DNA from: Malurus cyaneus samueli
Taxonomy: Eukaryota > Chordata > Aves > Passeriformes > Maluridae
Direction of reading: 5' to 3'
Assembly (NCBI GenBank): GCA_009741485.1
Contig: CM019216.1
Coordinates: forward strand, 53,362,918 to 53,426,917
DNA: 64,000 nt
Of the stretch, positions 1 through 40,400 are shown piece by piece (positions within the stretch are counted from its first letter, which is position 1; each line of letters begins with the position of its first letter). The notes beneath the pieces were generated by a model. That model did not search any database and was not told the DNA's origin. It saw only the letters and a program-made list of their open reading frames with translations. A program made the translations under genes and the position numbers.

Positions 1-12440
<12,440 letters not shown>

Positions 12441-12453
12441 GTTCAACATGAAG

Positions 12454-15400
12454 CTGAAAGAAAACAGGAAATGTTAAGGAAGTAAAAAAAAAACAACCCA
12501 GTACTGGAACAACTTTTGGGAAGTATTTTCATATGTTTGTTACCTCATTTGGCATATCAAAATATAGAAGCTAAAAAAAATACTGGTTACAAAGAAAAAA
12601 AGCCTAAAAATTATACCTTTCATGTCACAGCTTTGTTTCTTATTGTGGAGATTCTGTCAAAAAGCCCATATAAGATGTGCAGATTTAAATGCATTATTGC
12701 AAGTCACAATCACATACTCTCCTTGCCTCTTTATTCTGTGATAAGATAAATCAGTATTTTAGTGAGCTGGTGTGTGCTGTGTGGTTTAATAAAATCCCCC
12801 CAAAAAAACAAACAAGGAATAAATCAAAGCCCTTCTTTCTAATGCATTATGTTTCGGTAATTTTTTTTGGCCTTTTGTCACTCCATGCATATGAGTTTTA
12901 ATAGTCTTGATTTTGCCTTGTGGAAAACACTACTCTTCCATTAGTCTGATTTTACAGTTCTTCAAATTTATTTAATGTTTTTTTGAAACAAATATTTACC
13001 TGCCCACCAACCCAGTGGTGGTTGGTTGTGGTTTTTCGGAGCATACATCATAGACTGACCACTTCCACTTTGTAGCACTAACAGAATCTGTGCTTTTAGA
13101 TTAGAACAGCACACAAGTCTTATTTATATAAATACAGTAGAAGTTGAAGTAGTAGACTCATTCTTTACAGTACCACTGTCCATAGAGCAGTAGTCCCATG
13201 TTACTGTCAGTGTCTTATAAACCCCAGCCCCTTCTTCTGTAAGATACTAGTGCTGTCTTTTCTTGTCTCTTACACACCGAGAATTTCCCCACTCTCCTCC
13301 TGATTTCCTAACCAGGCAGAGAAAACATTAAAATCAGCAAATAAACATGCCTGCAAGAGCGTCATCCTGCTCTTGTACTGGTACCTGTACCCAGTGCTAG
13401 GAAGAAGCAACTGCAGACAAGCAATTCCAGCTAAGCCCTGGGATGAGGCACACTTGATACAGATCAACTATTTAAAGAATGTAAGAGCCACTAAATTCAC
13501 ATGCGCAATAAACAGACTTAAGACCGAATATATTTCAAGACCAGGTCAGGGTCGAGCTCGGACACATCATCAGTGGTTTCAGAAGCCACACTTTGCACGC
13601 ACCTGCCAAACTACTGCTAAAATGTGAGCTCTGTTAAGAGGGGCTGCTAAGCACAAATCAAACATTTTAGGGCTTTCACTCCTTTTCCTGTCCCCTTCCC
13701 AAGTAGTTTTATGCACAGACACACAGCTCAGGCATTCCTGAACCAACATCCTCTTTTTTTCTGCTTCCTTCCTCTTCCTTCCCCAGCTTCCCTTGGAGCA
13801 GAGAGCTGCAGTCAAAATTTTCAGTCCAAAACAGAGACATTCAGACAGCAGGGGAGCTGAAGAGAGGCCTCTGAGACCCCACACCCACCCCTGCAGAGGG
13901 GACCCGTGGGGGTGAGCTTGGAAACCTGCTATCACAGAACCTACACCACATAATCTCGCTCCAGCCAGGGTGCTGAGCTGGCCATGATGTCTACAAGCTG
14001 ATACAGTTAATGTGACCACCAACTACAAAGACTAACACATCCCAGCCTAATTAGGCTTTGGAGACATGGTTTGGCTTGGGAGTTTTGTTGGTTTTAACCT
14101 TAGGAGAAAGAGCCTGAAGATGTTTGTCAGGTGCTGTATGGATCATCACACAGATGTTACCAAAGTTTTCCCTGTTATGCTTAGGAGCAAGCTTTTCCAC
14201 TCCTGCTCATCCTACCAGATACACCTGTTTGCCTGTCCTGAGAATTCAAACCGATGACTAATACTACTGAAATCACACGTTGAGCAAGATGCTAATAGAC
14301 ATTTTAAGAATCAAGTAATAGCAAGTTACTAAAACTAAACTAGACTTCTAAATACAGAGAGAAGTCATAGGTAACTTTTTTCCACTGAATATTGTAGAGC
14401 AATCCAAGCAGAACAGCAAATCTGTTTATGCATCCAGAAACAGAAAAAAAAAAGTTTGTAGACCTTTTATATCTTTAGTTTTCTCCTGGAAATGTGAAAA
14501 TAACTAGAATTTAGAAAAAAAAAAAAAAACAAAAAAAACCCCAAAAAATCAAAAAACATAACTGAAGAGACTAAATCAGAAAGAGATGAAAGCTTGGGGC
14601 AAAAAGGATAGCTCTGCACTTAATAAAATAGTAAATGTGATTTTCAGGTTAGAAAATGCAGAGAATGTCACGACAACGTAGAAATAGACATGTAAGCAGA
14701 ATGAGCTAGCAACTCACGTGGACAAAAGAAAAAGAAAAAAGAAGGCGGTCACGCAACTTTATAATGCTATTGGAATCCACCTGTTTCATCAGTGGTATTG
14801 AAAATGCAAAATACCTTATTTTAACTAGAAAACCAATGTAATTTGTTGCTTCATCTTGACTCATAACAGCAGAAGAGCTTGAAGTGGCTTCCAAATACAT
14901 GGCTCTTTAGTACAAGAGAGGCAGAAAAAGCTGCTGTCTCCACTTATGTCTGGACATGCCACTGCTGCTGCCACTTGACTTCAGGCAGTGCCAGAGCTGA
15001 TAAACTAATGAGAGACCATGGATCTGCTGCATCTGTAACTGAAGATGCTGAATCAGTTTTAAAGGGGAAAAAGAAGAGTACTAATCTGAAAGAATTTCAG
15101 ATTGAAGTTTGCAGCAGAAGGTTACGATATACTGGGACAGCTTAGCAGAGTGAGACATATGAGAGGTTTGAGTAGGCACAAATCCAGAGCTAAACCACAA
15201 CTGAAGGGATTAAAACTCTCACAAAACTAATCCTGCACTACTTAATAATTTTCAAAGAATTTACAAATACTTAGCAATATCACATGTGTTTACAAATACT
15301 TGGTGCTATCACGTAACAGGATGTCAAAACAGCAGGGCTGCACTTATCAGCCACAACCTTTCCGTGAATCATGACCAGTGAAGTTATCTATGTTCCAACA

Positions 15401-17169
15401 GCCACCGAAACATAAAGAGCTCATAAAGGTTACAGAGAACAGCATACAAGGCAAATAACCTAAACACTTTGTCTTGCCAGTTTAAGTCTTCCATGTGTAC
15501 AAACACACATACTTCACCACAAGAATAATCACGCTTCACCCTAGCAGTGAGTATATAAGCTCTCCTGAAATTAACCCATCTCTAGTAACAAAGTACATTT
15601 TATCATTTGCTCCAAGGACCTAAAGTATTTCTAGAGTAGGCAACAGCCAAGTCCAGCGAGGACTGAATTTAACAAAAGTTCAAGATCTCTACAGCTTGTG
15701 AGAATGAGGCTTTGGAACTTAGTTTTCTATTTCATTTAAAAGATAACAGCCTGACAGTGTTTTCTTTTGAAAACACTGGAGGTACTTCACGTTTTCCATA
15801 ACTTCAAGAAATCACCACAAGGAATGACTGTAAGCAATTTCTGCTCAGAGTCGTTATGTTAGAATCTGGGAAACTGTAACTGAACACTGCATCAATTGTG
15901 TACCACAAAGAAGTCCCCCAAACTTTAAAAAATAAAAGAGATTGATATGCAGATCATAAAAGTGAAGATTAACACCAGAATTACCTATTACTGGGGTGGA
16001 CCAGCTGACTCGAACAGCACAAGCCATACATGGAAAATACTTCCAAGGAGCTCTTCAGTCCAACCTTAATGTCTGGATTAATTCAGAGCCTGAATTCTGG
16101 CAGAGCGCACATGTTTCCATTATTTCAGCCTGCTGTACAGGCTCTGACATCAAAGCAACCAGGTAATATTTGCAAACTTCTCCTGGCAAGCCAGATGAAC
16201 AAAAAACACCCCAAAGTAACAGCTTTCAGGAATCAGTTTTTACTGATGACAGGATGGCCTGTATCACCCCTGAGCTCCCTTCCAGCTTTAATATTCTTCC
16301 TTATAACATCCACGGCCAGCAACATTTGGTATCGATGAGCGATTATGTTAATAGCTTAGGAAGAAGAGTTTGCCAAGACTTACTGGATGCTAAACAAACT
16401 GGTTCTCCTCCAGTTCCTGTATTTAACAGTAACGGTAGCAAAAGAACCACCAGCAGCCACAAACATAAGCATGCCTGGCTGTCTGTGCAAAATAAATAAA
16501 TAAATCATTAGACAGAGATACACTGGTGGCAGACGATTTTATGTTTTCCGGGCTAAGTCTTTCAAAGGACTTTATATTAAACATGCTACTTACTCCCCAC
16601 TTCATGGGGGCCGGCATTCTTTTTGATGATCAATGTTAAATTAGCAAATTTCTCTGGAAGTTTAGAGAAGTCCGCGGCAGAATGGATATCTGAAATTGCT
16701 GCCTCCAGCTTCTCTCTCTGGAGAGAAAACTTGCATCATCGCAGTTTACCGTGCATTAGCAAAAAACCCCAAAACCAACAAAGGAGGAGGAGGGTGAAGG
16801 GAGTAGCGTGGAAAGCAGAGCTCCGTGCCGGGGCCAGAGGCGGCAGCGGCAGCAGCCCACCCCGGCGGATGGAGGGGCCGGGAGCGCCGGCCGAGCACCT
16901 GCGGGCAGCGGCAGCCCCCGACCGCGGTGCCCGTGCGGCGCCGAGCACGTGTGAGACACAGCCCTGCCATGAGACCGCCGAGCTCGCGGTTCCTCACGTG
17001 TCCCGACAGCGCCACGCGGCCCGTCGCCCTCGGCCGCGGGCAGAGGAGCGGGAGAACGCCGTGCCGGGCGCCCTCAGAGTGGCCCCGCCAGGCGGAGCGC
17101 GGCCATCGCCCCGCCGGGCCGCAGGGAGGCGGGCCCGGGGCAGACATCGCTGGCCCCTCGGTCACTTAC
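12454..17169 (-). other. KATNA1: KATNA1 intron 1 (5' UTR intron)
   Basis: This interval runs from the predicted non-coding exon 1 donor to the acceptor of the exon with the start codon. It contains ordinary AT-rich sequence, a short A-rich stretch at 14516-14530 and a two-copy duplication at 15259-15311 with unit 'tttacaaatactt..tatcac'. A 147-codon minus-strand open frame at 13579-14022 has no recognisable domain. Part of the CpG island (from about 16810) falls at its right end. Confidence 0.6.
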
Positions 17170-17400
17170 TCCTCTCCAGAGCTCGCACCCGCTGCGGCGG
17201 CAGCAGCTCCCAGCGGCGCCAGCCACGACCCCTTCGCTTCTTCCGCCCCTTCCTCCCCCAGCGGCGCTGGCCCCGCCCGGCCCTGCCCACCACCTCCTCC
17301 CGCCGCCGCCGCCGGCAATTTTTGAAGGCAAATCCGGCTGCGTCACTTCCAGCCTGGTGGGACGGGGCAGAAGGCCCGCCCAGCCGGGCTGGCAAGAAAT
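16810..17400 (-). promoter_or_regulatory. KATNA1: CpG-island promoter of KATNA1
   Basis: Very GC- and CpG-rich block in an AT-rich setting. On the minus strand a composite GGAAGTGACGCA motif (17339-17350, ETS plus CRE-like) is typical of housekeeping promoters. Transcription probably starts just below it, near 17250-17330. Two CACGTG E-boxes lie at 16946-16951 and 16995-17000. The long open frames across this block, on both strands, are a by-product of high GC. Confidence 0.7.
17170..17330 (-). other. KATNA1: Predicted KATNA1 non-coding exon 1
   Basis: On the minus strand a good donor, AGGA|GTAAGTGA, ends at 17170, inside the CpG island and below the ETS/CRE motif. The 5' limit is a guess. 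A second GTAAGT-like donor exists near 16590, so the exact 5' UTR structure is uncertain. Confidence 0.4.
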
Positions 17401-17506
17401 CGGTGTCTGTTTGAGAGTTATTACTAAAAGCGAAGAGCTGGTTTGATTTAAAATATTAAGCAGCTGCTAAAAAACAATTTTAAAAAGCGGGGAGAAAGCA
17501 AGCAAC

Positions 17507-17510
17507 AAAA
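17507..17510 (-). terminator. RNA polymerase III terminator of tRNA-Gly
   Basis: A run of four T on the minus strand, seven bases past the tRNA 3' end, matches the minimal pol III stop signal. Confidence 0.7.
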
Positions 17511-17517
17511 GAGCAGT

Positions 17518-17588
17518 TGCATTGGCCGGGAATCGAACCCGGGCCTCCCGCGTGGCAGGCGAGAATTCTACCACTGAACCACCAATGC
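17518..17588 (-). tRNA. tRNA-Gly (anticodon GCC)
   Basis: Intact 71-nt tRNA on the minus strand starting GCATTGGTGGTTCAGTGG and ending GGCCAATGC plus discriminator A. The acceptor stem pairs GCATTGG with CCAATGC. The anticodon loop reads CTGCCAC with anticodon GCC (17554-17556). The internal promoter is present as an A box (TGGTTCAGTGG) and B box (GGTTCGATTCC). A TTTT pol III terminator follows at 17507-17510. No CCA is encoded, as usual for nuclear tRNA genes. It lies about 0.2 kb upstream of the KATNA1 promoter, on the same strand. Confidence 0.97.
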
Positions 17589-20500
17589 TTGTGCGAAAGC
17601 TGCCCCTTAACCTCCTTACTCGAAGACGATAAGGTCGGACTCGCCCGCTGTGCTATACCAACCTGCGATCCCGCCGTGGTAATCTAGAGGCTTCCCTCCG
17701 CTGTTTCCTTCCCGTAACTCACAGATATGAGTTTTGACGAGTGAATAGCACGCAGCTACTTTATATGTTCTTTGCTTGTGACTTGTCTGCAGCGCTTCAA
17801 AATCTCATAGATGTCCTTCTGGAGAAGAAAAGGCATCTGAGGATGCTGAGGAAAACCTGCTGCCGAGTGTAGTCAGACCAGGAAACTGCCCTTGAGTGTC
17901 CCTGAGGGAGCAGTACCTCGTCACCTGTCTAAATGGACTCAGCTGCTTAGCAACAAATAGGATCTAAAGGTTGGGCACAATGCAGGAGGTTTATGATAGT
18001 CCTTCAGGGTGAACTCAGTATGTCATCCTTTAGTTCACCCACAGCAGTATGTGATCCTTTAATTAAGTATATCACATTCATTCTTACTCGTCTTGTCTTT
18101 GTATTTCTACCCACTCTTAAACTGGCAATTTTAGTCTATGCCTTTAACGAGTGTCTACATTTAAAACAATCATTCCTACCTTATTCAGCTGCAGAGACAC
18201 AGCTGCTGAGTTTCTAAAATTTTAAGTGTATCACAGCATTTGGTTGATGAGAACTGGAGGAATTTCGCTTCTCCCCTTTGTAAGTGGGCTAATGAATAAA
18301 AAATGGTGCTGTACACCCACAACCCCCTCCCAAATGGGGAAGAAGTAGGATAAAATTCAGTCCCTCCAATAACACACTAATTTCTGCTTTAGCACTTTGA
18401 GATGTGCACTTAAAGAAGGGGATTTGCACAAAGACATATATAGATGAAAGCTGTGATACAGAGTCCTTCTCTTAAGGAACAGCTTCATAACATATAATGT
18501 ATGTTTTATAAATAATAGTAATTCGTTAAGATTTACTTACTGTGATGAAAGGCAGCAGAGGACATGGAAAGAACACCAACAAATTGAACTCTTTACCATC
18601 AAAATGTACACTTCTGAGAACAGGTTACAAATATGAGGTGACAGCCAAGTACCACAGCATTTCTGCTCTTACACTTGTGCATTTTATTGTTAAACAGCAG
18701 AGCTGATGCAGCACAGAGGGGACTTGTAGAAGAGGGATGTGAAGGAGGACAGAAAACTAAATGCATTTGGGCAGCTAACATTTCTTGTTTGATTGACCAG
18801 AATAGGAAAGTGATTTTCACTTCTTATAAAGATTCAGTGTGCGGTATATTACTCCTTCAAGCATTACACTACAGAAACCAATTCTGAGAAAACAGAAAGT
18901 TTCTACAGCTCAGGAATGCCACCGACTACCAGTAGCTGGTAATTCAGTTAGGCTGCTCACAAGAGATGGAATGTCTTATTCTGAAGTAACTATTAAGAAG
19001 GTGTCAATGCAATCACCCCCTCCTATCCCATCACCCAGGTAAAACACATGCTGTGTATTCAGTCAGTGGGAGCAAGGAAGCCTCCTCTCCTCAACCATTG
19101 GGTACTGACCAACTGGAAAACTGGCACTCCTGGACAAAGGGGATGGATGCTCCACTGTACCTACTGGAAAAAGCAGCAAAGATGCACACTGTTTTCATAT
19201 GAACATCAGGGGACTTAGAGATTATGGTCCCCATAACCCTCTAAGACCCAACAGTACCAGAGAGCATTCAGAGATCACACACCACACATGTAGCTGGGCT
19301 GCAGGGATGCAGAGTTCTGGCAAAAAGGGGATACCCAGGTCATGACTGAGACAAGTAAAGAACACTCAAAAAGACAGTGAATAACTTACTACGGCCATGA
19401 GATAATGCAAGATTGTTAAATTTACTAGCTAGGCACAGAATAAAGAAATGATCCACTTAAGCAGAATTGTGGGATGGTCTATGTATTTAATTGGAGAATC
19501 CAAAAGAACTGACAGTCTTATAATACAAAAAAAAGACATTATATATACATATACACACATGGAATATGTCTATATATATATCTATATAGATATATATAAA
19601 TCAGTAAACTTGAATAGTGCCTTTATCATGAGCATCTTAAGGCATTCAAACATTTTTCTACAACATTGACCCAATTTATTATCTTTTTGCTTTGGCTGAA
19701 ATAAAGCAAACAGATTTAAAGGTCTGATCTGAAACACCCACAACTTTTGAAATGAAAGCCTAACAGTATCTTCAGTGACAGCAGCAGCATCTAAAAACCC
19801 ACCCACTCCACTGCCTATCAGCTGAAAAATATTAAAAGGAGTCTACATAAATCATTCCCACTCACAGCTTTGCAACAGCAGAAGATACATCAGTCTCAAA
19901 GAGACTTTCTAGCCATATATTCTATAGATTCTATTACAAATCAAGGATAGAAAAGATACAGCAAGAGGACCTGCCCGAGAATAGAATGCCACTGAATATC
20001 AAATAGTATTTACAGTACATTATAGGATTATAGAACATTTTATAAATACGATTAATATGTATACAAGGGCACATAAAAGAGAAACTTGTTTTCATGCTTT
20101 ACAAAGTGAAAGTAACCTGCACTAAAACTTTACTGCAGAATTCCACAGCTGCTGGCTAGGAGCCTCTCTTCTGCACTGCCTGTACAAACCAATCCCCATC
20201 ATACGTCAACAGTGAAACACCCATGTTTTAAGCAGCAACTATGAAGAATCTCAACAGACTCTGAATCTATGTATGAGACATCAAGTTTCAAAACATGGGT
20301 AAGGCAGAGCATGCTGGAGACTTGTGACATTGATGTGTAACTAACTTCCTCAGAGGAGAACCTGGACTGTAACAAACTGCACTTTTTCTAATTAAATATA
20401 TAATACTGCAGCATATAGGTGGCAAAATTCAAAGTATGTTACAACTCCTTACATAATATTAGAAAATGCCAGAAGCACCAACCAAATTCTAAAGAAGTGA

Positions 20501-23057
20501 GGACTCTCTGTATTTGCTTAAAAAAGGCAGAAGAGTATTTAGTATTTCAGTACTTGCACATGTCCTTGAAAAGATCAATTATTTCCTTTAATAAAAGCAA
20601 TCAGTTTTGCTTTTTAGAGCAACAGTGCCTTTACTTTATCCTTTTTAAAATTTATTTTTTAACTGCTTAAGATCAGTAACAGTATTAAACAGGAATACAC
20701 TATAGTAGAATGGTAGGCAGAGGAGAGATGTACTCAAATGGAAAGGCAATTTTAAGAGTCAGTTTAATTAATTGACACTATTTTCTCTGCACACTTCACA
20801 AATGGTGAGGCAGGCTTGATTAAATTACCTTTAACCACTAATATATTATACTTTACTTCAAAACAAATAGACCAGTTTTACTGGGATACTTACTGTGAAG
20901 GAGGATCATTTTTAAAGTTTATTTACATGGAAAGCATTTTTTACATAATATAGAAAATGGAGTAGTTATGCGCTGCAGCCATTTTATACATTTAAGCTAA
21001 ATGAAATTCATTTTAGAAGCTACTCTACTTCAACAGCTGTGGAAAAGGCAGACAGAAAGAGAATAATTTTATTAAGCTGCAAATTCATTTTCATTATAGA
21101 AAGCAACTAACTACTTGTTTGAGAAAACAGGTTCTCATAACCATCTTCTAACCATGATAAGCACTTTATAGCACAGAGGTGAACTTCCACAAACGTTTTC
21201 TTCTGTGACAGAGTATTTTTAAGAAGTTTCCCTCTGCCAGTCTGCTACAGTTCTTCAATTATGTAAATATAAATAATTTTTGGACCACACTAGAAACTGG
21301 ATCACTCAAATGACCACACTTAGCCAGGAAACTCCAAATGCTAAACAGCAAGCACTTTCTTCACTGATCCAGTATTTAGGACAGTACTATGGAGAGTTAC
21401 ACTGGTATAAAGAGAGATGCTGGACTGGAGCACAGAAAGAGAACAAATGGCCATAAAGCAAACAAACCAGCTTGGTGAAAAAAGTAAACTAGTTACTAAT
21501 GTTTGCTGCAAGAACAGCTATGAACACCGATTTCACAATGTTTAGACACTTGCAATGCCAGTGCAATGACACAAATAATAATTTAAGAGAGCAGTAATGC
21601 TTACATGCATGTTATTAGGATATCCATTGGAATTCAATTCCAAGGAAGAAGAAATGTTTCAAAAGACATGAAGTTGACTAAAAATAGTGCATTTTTTATC
21701 ACCGTATTAACTTTAGGAAAAAGGATAGAGACAAATTATTCTTTCTGCCTTTCAACTCTAAACTCCTGGTCTTGTCTCAGTGAAGCTGCTGAGTGATGCT
21801 CTCCTCCCTGCTCCCAGTAACCTCAACAGGCTCAGTACCTTCCCTGCACCCCTAGAGACCCTAGGAGATACCTGATCCTCTGCTGCTGGAAATTATGGAA
21901 ACAGTAAAGCAGAAGGCAGCAAGCACAGCTGTAAGTTGCTAATTCTGTTCTGAACCAGACTGTGAAAGACAGCCTTTCTCCTCACTGCCTGTGTAACCAG
22001 GAGGAAAACTGTTCCAGCCAAGAGAAATGGGTCGCCACAAGAAGCCTCAAAAGTCATAATTTATAATCTTTTCCCATTACTATCTCAAATTTATAATAAA
22101 GACACTATTCTATAATTTATTTTTCAAACTAAAAATTCCAACTAAAGCAGCACTGTATACACTTTACAGTTTGACTGTAGTTAGAAAATTAAACTAGATT
22201 TCAGAAATAATATTTTTTCTAAAGCTTCTTTTCCTCTTACATCTATAGAACTGAAGGCAGAAGACAATCAAGTTGTTTCTGAGTGGGCAGTCCTGTTTTG
22301 GGAGTATCAGACACGCTACAGTGTTACTAACATCAAATCCAATTACTGTTTAATAAAATACTAGTTCTAATGCTTTATCCTCTCAAGGTCATTCTACAGC
22401 CAAGACTGACACTTTCTTGTTTCAAAGCTGAGAACTGGGCCAGTACCACAGCAGCTGGAAACATTTCACCAGGTAAGTGCTGTTTTTCCAACACTGTGAA
22501 TAATAAGGCTAAATATAGTGAGTAGTGAGGGCAGAGCAGCCTTTTTTTTCTTTTTTTTTTCTTTTCCTCTTCAGAAATGTATCAGAGCATTTTATTAATG
22601 TAAAGTAGGTTTTATATTTGGTCAATGAATGGAAAAACTGTGATCAAAAATTCTGCAGCAGGGATTTGTTCTCTAAAATTATTCAATATATGTACAAATA
22701 GATACCAGGCATCATCTTAAGGAAAAAAAAAAATCACTATTTCCTATTTTGAGTACTTAGAGTACAGAGGACCAACAACAATATTCAAGTGATTTGTTTT
22801 TTACCTAACATCAAATCTCTTCTAAATCAAACAATTAACATTATTGGAATAAATTACTTTTTGAGAAGGGCTTTGCTGTACTCTGGGGAAACAAAATGTA
22901 CAGAAAGGGAATGTGAAGACATAATTTTTTTAGCATTTAAAACAAAGCATGCACATATTTACCCTAGCAATCTTCTTTCAACTCTCTTAAAGGAAGAGAC
23001 TTTTCAAAAGCTACAGCTGCAAAATTGAGTCTTTTGTTTTTTATCTTTATTCCTCCA
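17589..23057 (-). other. LATS1: Intergenic DNA plus LATS1 3' UTR
   Basis: AT-rich sequence between the tRNA gene and the LATS1 stop codon. Vertebrate LATS1 transcripts have a 3' UTR of several kilobases, so the right part is presumably 3' UTR. Candidate AATAAA signals on the minus strand (TTTATT here) occur near 22591, 22120, 21068, 20651, 19675 and 18684. I cannot tell which is used. No other gene was recognised. An AT dinucleotide-rich tract lies at 19539-19600. Confidence 0.5.
19539..19600. repeat. AT-rich simple repeat
   Basis: Imperfect TA/TATA microsatellite ('tatatatacatatacacaca', later 'ctatatatatatctatatag') in the gap below LATS1. Confidence 0.8.
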
Positions 23058-37283
<14,226 letters not shown>

Positions 37284-37438
37284 GAAAACATGTATATATG
37301 CAACCTCCACCAAGGACTCGCACACACCAGAATTCAAGGAAGACTGGCTGATCTCAGAACGTGCAAAAGCAGTGTCTCTTCACTGTGATACCTTGTTTCC
37401 TGTAGTGCTGGAGTTTGTCACAACCCAAAACTGCTATT

Positions 37439-40400
37439 CTGTTAACAAGAGAAAAAAATCACATTAAAAAGAGCAACAGAAAAATTCACAATGTAGCACT
37501 AGTGTAAGTGAAACGTTCACATGCAACCCTGCCTAGTAAAAGCACGCTAAGCAAATTCTTCAGGCAGTTTTTATTCAATCTAATTTATAAACTATGTTGG
37601 ATTTTTAACAGCCTGTCAACAATAAATGTTTTAGGTGCCTAAAGCCTAAACAGTCCTGAATTGGAAAGGATGCGGACAGAGTAAAAATCAACTCCTTCGT
37701 GTGGTGGACAAAGCTTTCAAGAATAGATATGAACCACTGGTGGGTGCTACCCCCACTGCTTCCTTGCCTTCCCTCTCTCCCATGTCCATTTGTCACCTAT
37801 GTTCTCTCCATCAACACCTTTCCAGCCAGAAGAGCCAACTCTACTACCAGTTAGCCAGGATATGGGCCAAATAATTTTGCTGTTCAATGATTATGACATC
37901 AAGCTCCACAAAAAGATGGGAGTGAGAAGTACACCAGTAAGAGCACATGATTACAGTGATTTTATCCATTCTCTAGCAGTCACATAGGTAAAAGTAAATA
38001 CTTGTCTAGCTCATCACATGCAACTTTATGATTTCGTGTACCATCTGCCACTTGTACCTGTTTAAAGGCTCAGATTCTGAGCCTGTCACAGTCTCTTAGC
38101 TCAAGAATGCTTGAACCAGTCTTTGTCAATAGTTAAGTAATTTTAAAATTTATTTTATGTAAGGCAAGATGAGAGCAAGCATAGAGACAAAGAAAACTTA
38201 ATCAGATTATTTTTTTACCGTAAAATTATTTAACAACTCAAGCATCAAATTCGCTGAAGCATAGCTATGACATTTGGTAAGGGAAACAGAATTTTCTGCC
38301 AAAAGCCAAATAAGAAACGTTTGCATTTTGAAGGCGCTGACTCATCAGGGAAAGAGCCCTGTGTCTGCAGAGAACTCAAATTTCTGTGTCCAGGCTGGGC
38401 ACTAGTTAGTACTGCAACTGCCATAGCAAAGGGTAAAGCAACCACAGTGAAACACAGAAGAAATTGCAGAGCATTTGCCTCTTTAGAGTATCATAAAACT
38501 TTTTCAATCTCTACTGCTTCATAGAGGAAGATCAGTTACCAAGACAGTGCAAGATAAACAAAATGCTTCAGTGCTGTCTTTTCTTCACAGGCAACAAAAA
38601 TGGTGAAGCTCAACTCACACTGTTTCTTTACTAATGTGTTGATAAATGCTTCTCATATTAGACATAAACAAGGATCTAAATTTTACAGTCTACAAATGTC
38701 ACTCTTTCTTCATTCACATTTCATTTTTATAATACTTGCACTGCCATAAATGAATTAGTGATTCAACAATTGAGGAAGAATATGACAAGTTAATACGAAG
38801 AACTCTCTAAAACACATGCAAATTATATGAATTAAATACTTGTGTTACCCATATATGAATAAAACTTGAAAGCTGGGAAGTAATATATAAATGAGGACTG
38901 CAAAAAGAAACACAAGGGACACACACTTAATCCCATTCTCCTTGGAGAACAATTTTAGAAATAACATTAGAATAATAAGAATTTCTCTTATGAAACTATC
39001 TAAATCTTAAGGGGTATAACTACACTCACAAACTTTCTCTGCACTGTGATAGGTTTAAAAACTTAAATGAGTGTAGTTGGGTAGTTATGTATTTTTTACG
39101 CTGTCTGATAGCATATAATCCTTCAGTGCTCACTGAATAAGGAAAAAGTCATCAGACATAAGAGTGAATTTAGTAATTAGCAGTGAAATTTTGCTCAAAG
39201 TATTAAGAAATCCAAAAATCAGCAAAATGTACAGTATGAGAGTAATTAAAATGTAATTTAATTTTGACTGCTTTCAAAGTAATTTTCCAAATATGCCATA
39301 TTTAAGACCACATTGAAAATACTTTGTGGAAAACTTTTTCCAGTGAAAATGAAGTAACAACCTGACAAAATACCCATACATAAGTTTTAAACAAATTCCA
39401 AAGGCCTGGAATTCAGGAGAAAATCGGGGTTTTGCACCTAAATATTTTACAAATTTCATCTGGTAGTTCAGTATTCACTTTATGGTTACACCTTGGGTAG
39501 CTGAGATAGACAAATCTAACTCCCCTAAGCAACTTACTCAAATAAACTAACTTTTTTTGGTGGGTTGTTCCTTTTGGCAGCACTGATGCATACCAGCATG
39601 TACATGTGAAATTAAGTCTTAATTCTCAGAAAACAAATCAAATTAGTCCTCCAGAGAGCAGGAATTGCTACAGTTCACCTTGCTTTAGATTTGAACCTCA
39701 AAATTCACAAGTCACCTCTGCTTACAGACATTTGCATACATTTTAAAGGAAGAAAGCATTGGCTGCTGAGTAAGAAATGTATCTCACTTTTCTACTTCTA
39801 ACTAGCAAACACCAACTGTATCCAAAGGAACTGATGTTTATTCCCCCTTTCAGTTTTGTGTCCCTAAATGATCAGTTTGTTAATGAAGCTGTTTTTTTTG
39901 CTGATTAAATTCTCTTCCCTAGAGGAATTAAAAAAAAAAATCTTTCATTTCTTTCCAAAACACAAGAATACAGTATTTCCCTCTACAGGTCAAACTGTAA
40001 GGAGGAAAAAAACCACCTCAGTTTTTTGCATTGTAATCATGAAAGATTGGACTTATTTATGTAAGTACTTGAATGAAAAAACTCAGAAGTGTTCAAGGCC
40101 AGACTGGATGAGGCTTGGAGCAATCTGTCTAGTGGGAGGTGTTCCTGCCCATGGCATGGGATTGGAACCGGATGATCTCTAAGGTCCCTTCAACCTAAAG
40201 CAGCCCGTGATTGGCAACACACAACTATCAATGACTCCCATGATTTTCTGAGAGAAAAAATACACAACTTTATAATACAACTCTAGCATTCCTTATATCC
40301 AATACTTTCAATACTGAGTTCTGAACATCACGTATTAATGTATTTTGACACCCTCTCTCATGTAGCTATTCTAACAGCCTATTTTATAGGCTGTTATACA

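Noticed and set aside
13579..14022. 147-codon minus-strand open frame in KATNA1 intron 1
   Set aside because: No recognisable domain, no promoter or splice context, and composition like the surrounding intron.
16623..17414. 263-codon plus-strand open frame across the KATNA1 CpG island
   Set aside because: High GC removes stop codons in all frames. The translation is low-complexity Arg/Pro/Ala with no domain, and similar frames exist on the other strand.
17625..17690. Possible second tRNA remnant beside tRNA-Gly
   Set aside because: A few tRNA-like words, but no B box, no cloverleaf and no acceptor-stem pairing could be found.
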